In this document: in pieces, positions 8,441 through 16,207 of the stretch
Position numbering within the stretch: the stretch's first letter is position 1
Layout of the letters: each line of letters begins with the position of its first letter
Assembly: GCF_036017065.1 (NCBI RefSeq)
Contig: NZ_JAYXHR010000002.1
Span: forward strand, 1 to 64,000
Length of the DNA stretch: 64,000 nt
Direction of reading: 5' to 3'
From: Uliginosibacterium sp036017065
GTDB lineage: Bacteria; Pseudomonadota; Gammaproteobacteria; Burkholderiales; Rhodocyclaceae
Translations under genes and position numbers: made by a program
Notes under the pieces: generated by a model
What the model was told of the DNA's origin: nothing
Database searches by the model: none
Seen by the model: only the letters and a program-made list of their open reading frames with translations

Positions 8441-9420
8441 TGCGCGGCTCCGGGCTTCACTTCGACCGGCTGGCCGGGATGCAGGCGCGCGGCGTCGGCT
8501 TCGCTGGGCCAGGCTTCGACGAGGTAGACGAGGCGGGCGCGGTTCTCGCGGCTGTAGATGACCGGCGGGGTGAACTCGGCCTCGCGGGCGACGAAGCGCA
8601 CGGTGGCGGGCACGGGGTCGCCACAGCCGTCGCAGCTCACCTGCACGCGGGTGCCGGCCTTGTACTGCGGCAGCATCGGCTCGGGCACGTAGAAGCGCAG
8701 CTTGATGGCCGCGGGCGACAGCAGGCTGACCACCGGGGCGCCGGCGTTCACCCATTCGCCTTCCCGGTACAGCGTGTCCTCCACGCGTGCGCTGACGGGC
8801 GACTTCAGCGACTTCTGCGCGAGGTCCCATTCGCTCTGTGCCAGTGCGGCGCGGGTGGCGCGGGCTTCGGCGGCGGCGGCATCGCGCTCGTCATCACGCG
8901 CGGCGAGGCGTGCGCTGCGCAGGTCGGCTTCGAGCTGGCGCACCTGGGCGATGTCGGCGTCGCGTTTGGCGACGAGGGCCGACAGGTTGTTGGGCGACAC
9001 GAAGCCGGCGTCGGCGAGTTTCTGCTGGCGCTGCAGGTCGGTCTCGGACTGGCGTTGCGCGGCGCGCGCGGCGGCGATGCCGGCTTCGATGGCGGCCAGT
9101 TCGTCGCGGCGCTTGCCCTTGGACAGGTCAGCCACCTGCGCCTCGGCCTTGCCGACCTGGGCCTGCGCGGCATTGACGGCGGCGGCCTCGCGATCGCTTT
9201 CCAGCACGAACAGCGGCGCACCGGCCGCGACCTCGTCACCACGCACGACGGCGAGCTTCGTCAGGCGGCCACCGATGGGGGCGGCGACGCGCACGAGTTC
9301 GACTTCGACGTAGCCGTTCAGCACGCCATCGTCCTGACGCTCGCATGCCGTGAGCGTGGTGAGGCAGGCCAGCGCGACGGCAACGCGCGCGCAGTACTGC
9401 GGAACGGATGATGACTTCAT
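8437..9420 (-). CDS. HlyD/YbhG-like membrane-fusion lipoprotein
   Basis: 327-aa periplasmic adaptor. The N-terminal signal ends in a lipobox (LTAC, Cys about residue 24), so it is probably a lipoprotein. A biotinyl-lipoyl-like half domain (PIGGRLTKLAVVRGDEV), a long Ala-rich coiled-coil hairpin (about residues 65-195) and a beta-barrel domain follow. It bridges an inner-membrane exporter to an outer-membrane factor. Its ATG overlaps the TGA of the tetR-like gene (ATGA), and its own stop overlaps the ATPase start. The order regulator-adaptor-ATPase is that of E. coli cecR-ybhG-ybhF. Confidence 0.9.
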   Translation of the reverse strand: MKSSSVPQYCARVAVALACLTTLTACERQDDGVLNGYVEVELVRVAAPIGGRLTKLAVVRGDEVAAGAPLFVLESDREAAAVNAAQAQVGKAEAQVADLSKGKRRDELAAIEAGIAAARAAQRQSETDLQRQQKLADAGFVSPNNLSALVAKRDADIAQVRQLEADLRSARLAARDDERDAAAAEARATRAALAQSEWDLAQKSLKSPVSARVEDTLYREGEWVNAGAPVVSLLSPAAIKLRFYVPEPMLPQYKAGTRVQVSCDGCGDPVPATVRFVAREAEFTPPVIYSRENRARLVYLVEAWPSEADAARLHPGQPVEVKPGAAQ

Positions 9421-10100
9421 GCTTGCGACTCCCTGCCCTCGCGCATGGCCTGCAGGCCGGCCCAGGAGAAGGCGCTGATGTGATCGGCCAGGTGTGCGAC
9501 GAGATCGCCACGGCCGTAGAGGCTCGGGTCCAGGCGCTCCACCATCGGGCGCGCCAGGCGGTAGGTCATGCACTGGCCGAACACGCTGAGCATGGCGCGG
9601 CGCACCTGGTCCTGCGTGAGGTCGGCACCGGCGATGTCGCGCACCAGCGCGTCGAGCTGCGCGGACTGCGGCTTGATGAAGCGCTCGAACATGGTGTCCA
9701 GCGCGGCGGTGGGGCTCATGATCTCGCGCGACATGAGGGCCGGCAGGCGTATGGCCTCCCCCTCGCCCGTGCCGTCGCCGAGCAGCCGCGTCAGCAGCGC
9801 GGTGACGAAGAAATGCAGGCGTGCGCGCGACGACAGGCCGGGCTGCGGCGACACGATGGGCGTGCGTTCAATGGCCAGTTGCGCGTGGTGGCCGAGCACC
9901 GCGAGGTACAGGCCTTCCTTGCCGCCGAAGTGGTAGTTGATGGCCGACAGGCGCACCTGGGCGCGGGTGGCGATGTCGGCCACGCGGGCGGACTTGTAGC
10001 CCTCGTCGATGAAGACCTCGGTGGCCGCGGCGATGAGCTGGGCGCGGGTTTCTTCGCCGGTCGCGTTGTTGCCGGCAGGCCGGCCCGGGGCGGGGGACAT
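9417..10100 (-). CDS. TetR-family regulator, CecR (YbiH)-like
   Basis: 227-aa TetR regulator. The N-terminal helix-turn-helix (about residues 18-65: GYKSARVADIATRAQVRLSA, then INYHF) is followed by a ligand domain of the DUF1956/CecR type. It leads a tightly coupled operon with an efflux adaptor and ATPase, the arrangement of E. coli cecR-ybhGFSR. A 6+4+6 palindrome upstream (10142-10157) is a plausible operator for autorepression. The inducing ligand is unknown. Confidence 0.85.
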   Translation of the reverse strand: MSPAPGRPAGNNATGEETRAQLIAAATEVFIDEGYKSARVADIATRAQVRLSAINYHFGGKEGLYLAVLGHHAQLAIERTPIVSPQPGLSSRARLHFFVTALLTRLLGDGTGEGEAIRLPALMSREIMSPTAALDTMFERFIKPQSAQLDALVRDIAGADLTQDQVRRAMLSVFGQCMTYRLARPMVERLDPSLYGRGDLVAHLADHISAFSWAGLQAMREGRESQA

Positions 10101-10141
10101 GGTGGTCGGTGTTTGCTGTGTGTCGATTCCTTTTTCATTAT

Positions 10142-10157
10142 TAGAAATATTTTTCTA
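10142..10157. promoter_or_regulatory. Candidate TetR/CecR operator
   Basis: Palindrome TAGAAA-TATT-TTTCTA in an AT-rich patch 41 bases upstream of the tetR-like gene, in otherwise GC-rich DNA. Its position suits autoregulation of the efflux operon. Confidence 0.55.
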
Positions 10158-10252
10158 CTTGCAAGGAAATTCTGTCCCTGGCTCCGTTGTTCCCACGCAG
10201 CGGAGGGGGCCAGCCCCGGGCGCAACGCCAGGCGGCAGCCGTTAATCACCCT

Positions 10253-10366
10253 CGTCATTGCCGCCCTTCGACAAGCTCAGGCTGAACCGGGCCTTGCCCG
10301 AGCGGGAGTCCAGCGTCGTTGGCAGCGGTTGAACGTCATCGGGTTCTCGCTTCCGCGGGAACGACG
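10253..10366. repeat. REP-like element, composite copy
   Basis: Reverse-orientation copy of the bipartite palindrome. One hairpin carries the long insertion with CCTTCGACAAGCTCAGG, as at 4233-4315. The other is a plain hairpin, TTCTCGC-TTCC-GCGGGAACGACG. The GTTGAAC spacer is kept. Confidence 0.75.
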
Positions 10367-10481
10367 AGGCTCTGGAATCCAGCCGATAGGCAACCGGACA
10401 GCGCTGCGCTTCTCGGCAATGAACGAAGGTTTTGCGGAGATCTTGCGTCGTTTCAACCGGTAGATGCCTTGCTGGCCAACC

Positions 10482-10546
10482 GCAACTTTTTGGTTGCATT
10501 TTTCGGAACACGGAACCACACTGCAAACACGCAACCATTTTGTTGC
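10482..10546. promoter_or_regulatory. Paired ArsR-type operators upstream of the SRPBCC operon
   Basis: Two inverted repeats of the same design, GCAAC-N6-GTTGC, at 10482-10497 and 10531-10546. They lie 36 bases or more before the first SRPBCC start. The operon ends with an ArsR-family regulator, so these are probably its autoregulatory sites. Confidence 0.6.
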
Positions 10547-10581
10547 CTGTCATTCCCTCTGCCCCTCGTCAGGAGTCCGCC

Positions 10582-11067
10582 ATGAACGCCCCCACCAAAC
10601 TTCCCCATTTCCAGCTGAGCCTCGTGCTGGAGGCCAGCCCCGCCACCGTGTATGCCGCCCTGACCCGCCCGGAAGGATTGCGCGGCTGGTGGACCGAGGA
10701 CTGCGAGGCCGACACGGCGGTCGGCGGTATGCTGCGTTTCCGCTTCGGCGAGAACCACAAGGCCATGCGCATCGAGAAGCTGGAGGCCGGTCGCGAGGTG
10801 CAGTGGCTGTGCACCGAGGCGCAGATCGTGTCGCACGGCCTGAAGGATCCGGCCGAGTGGGTGGGCACCCGGATGAGGTTCCGGCTGCAGCCCGAGGGCC
10901 AGGGCCGCACCCGGCTGGATTTCGAGCACCTGGGCCTGACGCCGGCGCTGGAGTGCTACACGCTGTGCCAGAACGGCTGGAACTACTTCCTCAACAGCCT
11001 GCGGCAGTACGTGACCACCGGCAGCGGCACGCCGCATGCGCTGTCCACCGAATGCAGCGGACACTGA
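10582..11067 (+). CDS. SRPBCC/AHSA1-domain protein
   Basis: 161-aa single-domain START-like (AHSA1/COG3832) protein, a cavity fold that binds hydrophobic ligands. The family pattern is seen in VYAALTRPEGLRGWWTED and GGMLRFRFG, and the C-terminal helix in NGWNYFLNSLRQY. An AGGAG site 7 bases upstream fixes ATG 10582. It is the first gene of a three-gene operon with a second SRPBCC protein and an ArsR regulator, a common pairing whose ligand is usually unknown. Confidence 0.82.
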   Translation: MNAPTKLPHFQLSLVLEASPATVYAALTRPEGLRGWWTEDCEADTAVGGMLRFRFGENHKAMRIEKLEAGREVQWLCTEAQIVSHGLKDPAEWVGTRMRFRLQPEGQGRTRLDFEHLGLTPALECYTLCQNGWNYFLNSLRQYVTTGSGTPHALSTECSGH

Positions 11068-11091
11068 ACTGATGCACTGATGGAGACCACC

Positions 11092-11571
11092 ATGAATGCA
11101 CCCGCAACGACCGGAAGCGCCGACCGCATCGAGCGCAGCATCCTCATCAATGCGCCACGCGAGAAGGTGTGGCGCGCGCTGTCGGACGCCGAGTCCTTCG
11201 GCAGCTGGTTCGGCGCCGACCTGAAGGGCCAGACCTTCGCGCCGCAGCAGCGCACGCTGGGCAGGATCACCATCTGCGGCTTCGAGCACGTGGCCTTCGA
11301 CGTGATCGTGGAGCGCATGGAAGCGCCGCACACGATGTCCTACCACTGGCATCCCTACGCCATCAAGCCGGAGGTCGACTACGAGCAGGAAGCGCGCACC
11401 CTGGTGACCTTCACGCTGAAGGAAGCCCCCGGCAACGCGACGCTGCTGACGGTGGTGGAGAGCGGCTTCTCGAAGCTTCCGCCGGACCGCTACCCGGACG
11501 CCTTCCGCGCCAACGGCCGCGGCTGGGAAGCGCAACTCAAGAACGTGATGACCCATGCCGAGCAAGCCTAG
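11092..11571 (+). CDS. SRPBCC/AHSA1-domain protein, second copy
   Basis: 159-aa START-like protein, paralogous in fold to the gene just upstream. Characteristic stretches are INAPREKVWRALSDAESFGSWFG and the C-terminal WEAQLKNVMTH. ATG 11092 is preferred over ATG 11080 because a GGAG sequence sits 6 bases before it. Its 3' end overlaps the ArsR gene by 17 bases, so the two are likely translationally coupled. Confidence 0.82.
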   Translation: MNAPATTGSADRIERSILINAPREKVWRALSDAESFGSWFGADLKGQTFAPQQRTLGRITICGFEHVAFDVIVERMEAPHTMSYHWHPYAIKPEVDYEQEARTLVTFTLKEAPGNATLLTVVESGFSKLPPDRYPDAFRANGRGWEAQLKNVMTHAEQA

Positions 11572-11941
11572 AAATCTTTCATCCCCCTCCTCGCCCGCTG
11601 GCGTGTCCGGCCTGGTTCGCGCCAGCGACACGCTGGCCGGCGTGTTCGCCGCGCTGGGCGACCCCACGCGGCTGAAGCTGGTGGCAGTGCTGTGCGCGGG
11701 CGGCGCCTTCTCCATCGCGCAGCTCACCGCCGGCACCGAGATCAGCCGCCAGGCGGTGACGAAACACCTTCAGGTGTTGTCGGACGCCGGCGTGGTGCGC
11801 GACGTGAAGATGGGCCGCGAACGGCTATGGCAGCTGGAGCCCGCGCAGATCGAGGAGGCGCGCCGCATGCTGGAAGCCATCGGCCGCGAGTGGGACGTGG
11901 CACTGAACAAGCTGAAGATGTTCGTGGAGTCGTCGGAGTAG
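11555..11941 (+). CDS. ArsR-family transcriptional regulator
   Basis: 128-aa winged-helix protein. The motifs ALGDPTRLKLVAVL, SRQAVTKHLQVLSDAGVV and the beta wing VKMGRERLWQL are typical of ArsR/SdpR regulators that partner SRPBCC proteins. The metal-binding ELCVC-type cysteines of classic ArsR are absent, so a metal sensor is unlikely. It is the last gene of the operon and probably represses it through the GCAAC-N6-GTTGC sites at 10482-10546. Confidence 0.88.
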   Translation: MPSKPRNLSSPSSPAGVSGLVRASDTLAGVFAALGDPTRLKLVAVLCAGGAFSIAQLTAGTEISRQAVTKHLQVLSDAGVVRDVKMGRERLWQLEPAQIEEARRMLEAIGREWDVALNKLKMFVESSE

Positions 11942-12040
11942 GAAGCCATCACGGAATGGTTCTGGCGTTGTTGCATCCCCTTGCCGTACCGCGCGTACTG
12001 CCTGCGGCGATGCACCTGGGCAGCACCGTGTCGCTACGCT
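11941..12040 (+). repeat. Palindromic MITE-like element, copy A (decayed)
   Basis: Aligns with the 124-bp element at 22535-22658. Shared landmarks are GGAAGCC at the left end, GAATGGTTCTGGCGT, TTGCATC, CCTTGCCGTACC, GTACTG, and CTGCGGCGATG. The right terminal arm has diverged, so the terminal palindrome is incomplete. It fills the gap between the ArsR stop and the GFA gene. Confidence 0.7.
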
Positions 12041-12067
12041 CCACGATCAGACAAGGAGATACCGCTC

Positions 12068-12415
12068 ATGCAATACAAGGGAAGCTGCCACTGCGGAAGA
12101 GTGGCGTTCGAGGTCGACGGCGAAATCGACGGCGCGCTGTCGTGCAACTGCTCGATGTGCCAGCGCCGTGGCTCTCTGCTGTGGTTCGTGCCACGCGAAA
12201 AGCTGCGCCTGCTGACGCCGGAGGATGCGGCGTCGACCTACACCTTCAACAAACACAAGATCCGCCACCGCTTCTGCCCGGACTGCGGCATCCACGCCTG
12301 GGGCGAAGCGACCACTCCGGCCGGCAAGCCCATGGCGGCGATCAACATCCGCTGCCTGGAAGGCATAGCTCTCGCGGAAATCCAGGTGGTCGACTACGAC
12401 GGGCGCGCGCTGTAG
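12068..12415 (+). CDS. GFA (glutathione-dependent formaldehyde-activating/CENP-V) family protein
   Basis: 115-aa zinc-binding protein. The Cys pattern is CHC at residues 7-9, CNCSMC at about 26-31 and CPDC at about 75-78, the full GFA/CENP-V set for two structural zincs. Family members were linked to S-hydroxymethylglutathione formation, but most are uncharacterised, so no reaction is assigned. The ATG at 12068 begins at the conserved MQYKGSCHCG; the longer frame upstream is repeat DNA. Confidence 0.85.
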   Translation: MQYKGSCHCGRVAFEVDGEIDGALSCNCSMCQRRGSLLWFVPREKLRLLTPEDAASTYTFNKHKIRHRFCPDCGIHAWGEATTPAGKPMAAINIRCLEGIALAEIQVVDYDGRAL

Positions 12416-12455
12416 GAGCCGGCTTGCCGGCGCCACGCGAGCGGGATGTTCCCCG

Positions 12456-13241
12456 ATGGACAGCCCGCCGCATCCTGCCCAGCATGCGCGCATGGATGCG
12501 ATGAGCAGCGGCATGATGGTGTTCGTGACGGCGGTATTCCTTGCCGCCGGTGCGGTGAAAGGCGTGTCGGGCATGGGCCTGCCGACGGTGGCGATGAGCC
12601 TGCTGGGCCTTGCGATGCCCACCGCCAGCGCCGCAGCCTTGCTGGTGGCGCCGTCGCTCGCCACCAATCTCGCACAGTGCTTCGGCGCCCATACGCGGCG
12701 ACTGGTCGCGCTGCTGTGGCCGGTGTGGCTCGCACTCGTACTCGCCACGATCTTCCTGCCGCTGCCCGCGGACGCGGAGAGCCAGCGGCTGTCGCGCATC
12801 GCGCTCGGTGCCGTGCTGGTGCTGTACGGTCTGTGGGGACTGGCGGCGCGCAAGCTGCCGCAGCCCACACGCGCCCTGCCGGGCTGGGGACTTCTGGTCG
12901 GCGGCGTCACCGGTGTCATCACGGCGGCCACCGCGGTGTTCGTAATGCCGCTGGTGCCCTACCTGCAGGCGCTGCGGCTGGAACGCGACGCGCTGATCCA
13001 GGCGCTGGGCCTGTCCTTCACCGTCGCCACCGTGGCGCTCGCAATCCGCCTGCAGGGCAGCGCTTCGTTGCACCTGCTGTCGGTGCCGGTCGCGCTCGCC
13101 TTCGCTGCAGCGTTTGCCGGCATGTGGCTGGGCAGCCGGCTACGTGCCGGGCTGAGCGGCCCCGCCTTCCAGCGCACGCTGCATGCCGTATTCATTGCCC
13201 TGGGCAGTGCCAACCTGTGGAACGGACTGGCGCGCGGATAG
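12456..13241 (+). CDS. TauE/SafE-family membrane permease
   Basis: About 261-aa inner-membrane protein with seven to eight predicted TM helices in two similar halves. The family sequence GAVKGVSGMGLPTVAMSLL is at the N-terminal half and GGVTGVITAATAVFVMPLVPYLQ at the second. The family (DUF81) exports sulfite or organosulfur anions, or takes part in sulfur metabolism; the substrate here is unknown. The start is uncertain: ATGs at 12456, 12492 and 12501 all lack a good ribosome-binding site, and the last would begin just before TM1. Confidence 0.8.
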   Translation: MDSPPHPAQHARMDAMSSGMMVFVTAVFLAAGAVKGVSGMGLPTVAMSLLGLAMPTASAAALLVAPSLATNLAQCFGAHTRRLVALLWPVWLALVLATIFLPLPADAESQRLSRIALGAVLVLYGLWGLAARKLPQPTRALPGWGLLVGGVTGVITAATAVFVMPLVPYLQALRLERDALIQALGLSFTVATVALAIRLQGSASLHLLSVPVALAFAAAFAGMWLGSRLRAGLSGPAFQRTLHAVFIALGSANLWNGLARG

Positions 13242-13269
13242 CGTCGGCAACCACCGTTCCGGTCCACAC

Positions 13270-14115
13270 TCAGGGCAGCTGGCCTTCGGACAGGCGACGC
13301 GCGATGTCGGCCAGCGCGCGCGGCAGATGCGCCACCGAGTCGATCACGTAGTGCGCGCCGCTGTCGTACAGGCGGGTGGCGGCCGTCTCACGGCACTGCG
13401 CGCGGGCTGCGTCGTCGAGGGCGGCCAGCGCCTCCACGGTCTGCCCCGTCTCGTTGCCGGACAGGGACAGGCCTACGGTCCACATGCCGGCGCGGCGGCC
13501 TTCCTCGATGCCCGGCGTGGTGTCGTCCACCTTCACGCAGCAGCGCACGTCGCCGATGCCCAGCGCGATGACGTTGGCCAGCGCCATGTACGGCCCGGGG
13601 CGTCCGCCCGCAGCCAGCTCGTCGCCGGCCACCACGTGGTCCGGCACGATCCTGTCGCGCGCGGCCAGCGGCAGCAGCACGTCCATCACGCGGCGCGGAT
13701 AGCCGGAGCAGGAGCCGACCTTGATGCGCTGCTCGCGCAGGCTGTCCAGCACCTCGGCGGCGCCCGCGATCGGCTGCGAGTAGTCGCCCACCTTGGCGAT
13801 CTGCATCGGCATGAAGCGCTCGTAGATGGCGTCGATGTCATGGTCGTTGGCGTCGGCGCCGGACTTGTCGCGCCACTGCGCGGCAATCTCCGGCACGGCC
13901 AGCAGTTGCCGGATGTGCTCGCGCTTCGACAGGCCCATCGGGCCGCGCGCCTGCGCCAGGGTCACGGTGATGCCGAAGCTGGCAAAGGCGTCGACGAAGA
14001 TCTGCGTCGGTGCCAGCGAGCCGAAGTCGACCAGGGTGCCGGCCCAGTCGAAGATCACCGCCTCGATGCGGCGGCTGGTGGTGGAGGCGGCGGATGGCGA
14101 ATGCGCGAGGGTCAT
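13270..14115 (-). CDS. phnX: Phosphonoacetaldehyde hydrolase (phosphonatase)
   Basis: 281-aa HAD enzyme that splits phosphonoacetaldehyde to acetaldehyde and phosphate. Nucleophile Asp23 lies in FDWAGT, a variant of DxDGT typical of PhnX, where Ala replaces the second Asp. The Schiff-base lysine is Lys64 in PMGLSKREH. The later VDDTTPGIEEG matches the metal-site loop. ATG 14115 begins close to the conserved N-terminus; the longer frame to 14217 crosses a tandem repeat. It is the last gene of the phn cluster. No phnW aminotransferase is present in the window, which leaves open how its substrate is made. Confidence 0.93.
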   Translation of the reverse strand: MTLAHSPSAASTTSRRIEAVIFDWAGTLVDFGSLAPTQIFVDAFASFGITVTLAQARGPMGLSKREHIRQLLAVPEIAAQWRDKSGADANDHDIDAIYERFMPMQIAKVGDYSQPIAGAAEVLDSLREQRIKVGSCSGYPRRVMDVLLPLAARDRIVPDHVVAGDELAAGGRPGPYMALANVIALGIGDVRCCVKVDDTTPGIEEGRRAGMWTVGLSLSGNETGQTVEALAALDDAARAQCRETAATRLYDSGAHYVIDSVAHLPRALADIARRLSEGQLP

Positions 14116-14179
14116 GGTGTGGAATCCGTTTGGTCTTGAATCAGGGGTTGGGCCGCTTGCGGGCGGGCTGCTCGGGCCA

Positions 14180-14223
14180 GCCGCTCGGTGGTCGCTCAGT
14201 GGTCGCTCAATGGCCACTCAGTG
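14180..14223. repeat. 11-bp tandem repeat (4 units) over the Fe-ADH stop codon
   Basis: Four consecutive 11-base units on the plus strand (starts 14180, 14191, 14202, 14213), consensus GYCGCTCARTG. On the minus strand the first unit contains the last codon and stop of the alcohol dehydrogenase gene (CAC TGA), and the next two units copy a TGA each. Confidence 0.85.
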
Positions 14224-15303
14224 CGCGGCAATGAAGTTGCGGCCGCGCGCGCCGCGCAGGGCCTGCTCGATGCGCTGGCTCCACTGCTCCGGAGCGATGC
14301 CGTAACGCGCCGGGTCGGTGCTGACGCCCAGACCTTCGAGGAAGGCGGTGAGCCGCGCGACGGCCGATCCGGCGTGGGTGGCGTCGAAGATGGACAGTAG
14401 CTGCGCGTCCACCTCCGCATCGCGGCCCAGTGCCAGCTCCATCACGCGCGGCAGGCTGAACGAGCAGGCGATGCCGTGCGGCACGCCTTCGGCCAGCGTG
14501 ATGTCGTAGGACAGCGAATGCGCCAGCGCGGTACGCGTGTTGGAGAAGGCAACACCCGCCTGCAGGGCAGCCACGGCCATGCGCTCGCGCAGCTCACGCC
14601 GCGAGGGTTGCGCCAGCAGTTCCGGCAAGGTGTGCACGATGGCGCGCGCGGCGCTGACGGCCAGTGCGGCGGAAACCGGATTGCGGTTCACGTTCCACAG
14701 GGACTCCAGCGCGTGCGACAACGCGTCCAGGCCACTGGCGAGCGTCACCGACGGTGGCAGGCTGAGCATCAGCTCGGCATCGACGATGGCGGCCTCCGGC
14801 CAGGTCCAGGGCAGGTGCAGCGAATGCTTGGTGGCGCGCGCCTGGTCCCACACCGTGGCCCAGGGCGTGACTTCGCTGCCGGTGCCGGCCGTGGTGGGAA
14901 CGGCGATCAGCGCGCGGTGGTGCTCGCGCTTCAATGCGCTGGCGAGATCGGGTCGCATCAGCAGGTCGTCGAAGCGGCCGGTGGCACCACGGGTGAGCAT
15001 GGCCTTGGCGCAGTCGATGGCGCTGCCGCCGCCCAGCGCGATGACGCATTCCGCGTCCGGATGGCGGCGCCACAGGCGCTCGTACATCGGCGCCAGCCAG
15101 GCGACGTCCGGATTGGACGGCACGTCGGTCTCCACGGTCACCATGCTGCTGCCCAGCAGCGTGCGCAGGCGGTCGATGAGGCCCAGCGACTCCGCCTCGG
15201 GAAAGGCGATGACGATGGCACGGCGGGTGTAGAGGATGTCGGGCAGGCGCGCCAGCGCACCGGCACCGGCGTGGATGGAGACGGGGTTATGGAAGGTCCA
15301 CAT
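14218..15303 (-). CDS. Phosphonate-associated iron-containing alcohol dehydrogenase
   Basis: 361-aa group III (Fe-dependent) alcohol dehydrogenase. The NAD(P) motif ALGGGSAIDCAKA, the TTAGTGSEVTPWA segment, and the metal ligands in DALSHALES and ALAHSLSY...GVPHGIACS are all visible. Fe-ADHs of this type occur in phosphonate operons. They interconvert phosphonoacetaldehyde and 2-hydroxyethylphosphonate in known biosynthetic pathways. Placed between phnDCE and phnX with no phnW, this one could oxidise hydroxyethylphosphonate to the PhnX substrate; that is an inference. ATG 15303 starts at the conserved WTFHNP. Confidence 0.85.
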   Translation of the reverse strand: MWTFHNPVSIHAGAGALARLPDILYTRRAIVIAFPEAESLGLIDRLRTLLGSSMVTVETDVPSNPDVAWLAPMYERLWRRHPDAECVIALGGGSAIDCAKAMLTRGATGRFDDLLMRPDLASALKREHHRALIAVPTTAGTGSEVTPWATVWDQARATKHSLHLPWTWPEAAIVDAELMLSLPPSVTLASGLDALSHALESLWNVNRNPVSAALAVSAARAIVHTLPELLAQPSRRELRERMAVAALQAGVAFSNTRTALAHSLSYDITLAEGVPHGIACSFSLPRVMELALGRDAEVDAQLLSIFDATHAGSAVARLTAFLEGLGVSTDPARYGIAPEQWSQRIEQALRGARGRNFIAAH

Positions 15304-15387
15304 GGTGTGTTGTCGATGTCCTGTCGGATCGTGTGTGGTGATGCTCAGCAACGCAGCAGCGTGTGCGCAGCGTCTGCGCGGGCAGGA

Positions 15388-16206
15388 TCAGTGACGACCC
15401 TTGCGCTGGATGAGGTGGCGCAGGCGGCTGGACAGCGTGTCGGCGGCGACCACCATGACGGTGATGACGATGATGCAGGTGGCGGTCTCGGTGTACTTGA
15501 AGAGCTTCAGGCTGCTGACCAGCTCGAAGCCCAGGCCACCCGCCCCCACCATGCCCAGCACGGTGGCCGAGCGAAGGTTCACCTCGAAGCGGTACAGCAC
15601 CACCGCGATCCAGGCCGTGACGACTTGCGGCAGCACGCCGAAGACGATGACCTGCAGCGGGCGGGCGCCGGTAGCGCGCAGGGCTTCCAGCGGGCCGTTG
15701 TCGATCTCCTCGATGGCTTCGGCGAAGAACTTGCCCAGCATGCCGGCGCCGTGCAGCGCCAGCGCCAGCACGCCGGGAAACGGCCCCAGGCCGACCGCCG
15801 ACACGAACACCAGCGCGAGGATCAGTTCGTTGATGCTGCGCGTGACGTTGAGGAACTGGCGGGTGATGCCATAGCCCCAGCGGTTGCGATTGAGGTTGCG
15901 CGCGGCGAGGAATGACAGGGGGATTGCCGGCAGGATGCCGAGCAGGGTGCCCCACACGGCGATCTGCACCGTCTCGATCGCCGGGGCGACCAGCCGGTCC
16001 AGGATGTCCAGGTTGGGCGGCAGCGTGCGGCTGAGGAAGTCGGCGATCTGCGGCAGGCCGGCGGCCAGCTCGCCCCAGCTCAGCTGCGCGCCACCGGCGC
16101 TCCACTGCAGCACGACGAGGCTGCCGACGATGATGCTCATCAGCATGGCCCAGCCGCGCGGCGATTCCGGCAAGGCGACGGTCCACTGGTAGTTGCGGAG
16201 GTTCAT
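15388..16206 (-). CDS. phnE: Phosphonate ABC transporter permease
   Basis: 272-aa inner-membrane permease with about five to six TM segments. The EAA-like cytoplasmic loop is GPLEALRATGARPLQVIVFGVLPQV (about residues 175-200), as in PhnE. The domain TLLGILPAIPLSFLAARNL is also characteristic. It forms the channel of the PhnCDE importer. It starts 1 base after the phnC stop, so the pair is translationally coupled. The following Fe-ADH gene starts 84 bases downstream and is likely in the same transcript. Confidence 0.93.
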   Translation of the reverse strand: MNLRNYQWTVALPESPRGWAMLMSIIVGSLVVLQWSAGGAQLSWGELAAGLPQIADFLSRTLPPNLDILDRLVAPAIETVQIAVWGTLLGILPAIPLSFLAARNLNRNRWGYGITRQFLNVTRSINELILALVFVSAVGLGPFPGVLALALHGAGMLGKFFAEAIEEIDNGPLEALRATGARPLQVIVFGVLPQVVTAWIAVVLYRFEVNLRSATVLGMVGAGGLGFELVSSLKLFKYTETATCIIVITVMVVAADTLSSRLRHLIQRKGRH

Positions 16207-16207
16207 G

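Noticed and set aside
10242..10553. Minus-strand 103-codon frame with RASSFPRKREP and LSLSKGGNDEGD segments
   Set aside because: These segments are translations of the REP-like repeat, not a protein gene; it also overlaps the ArsR operators.
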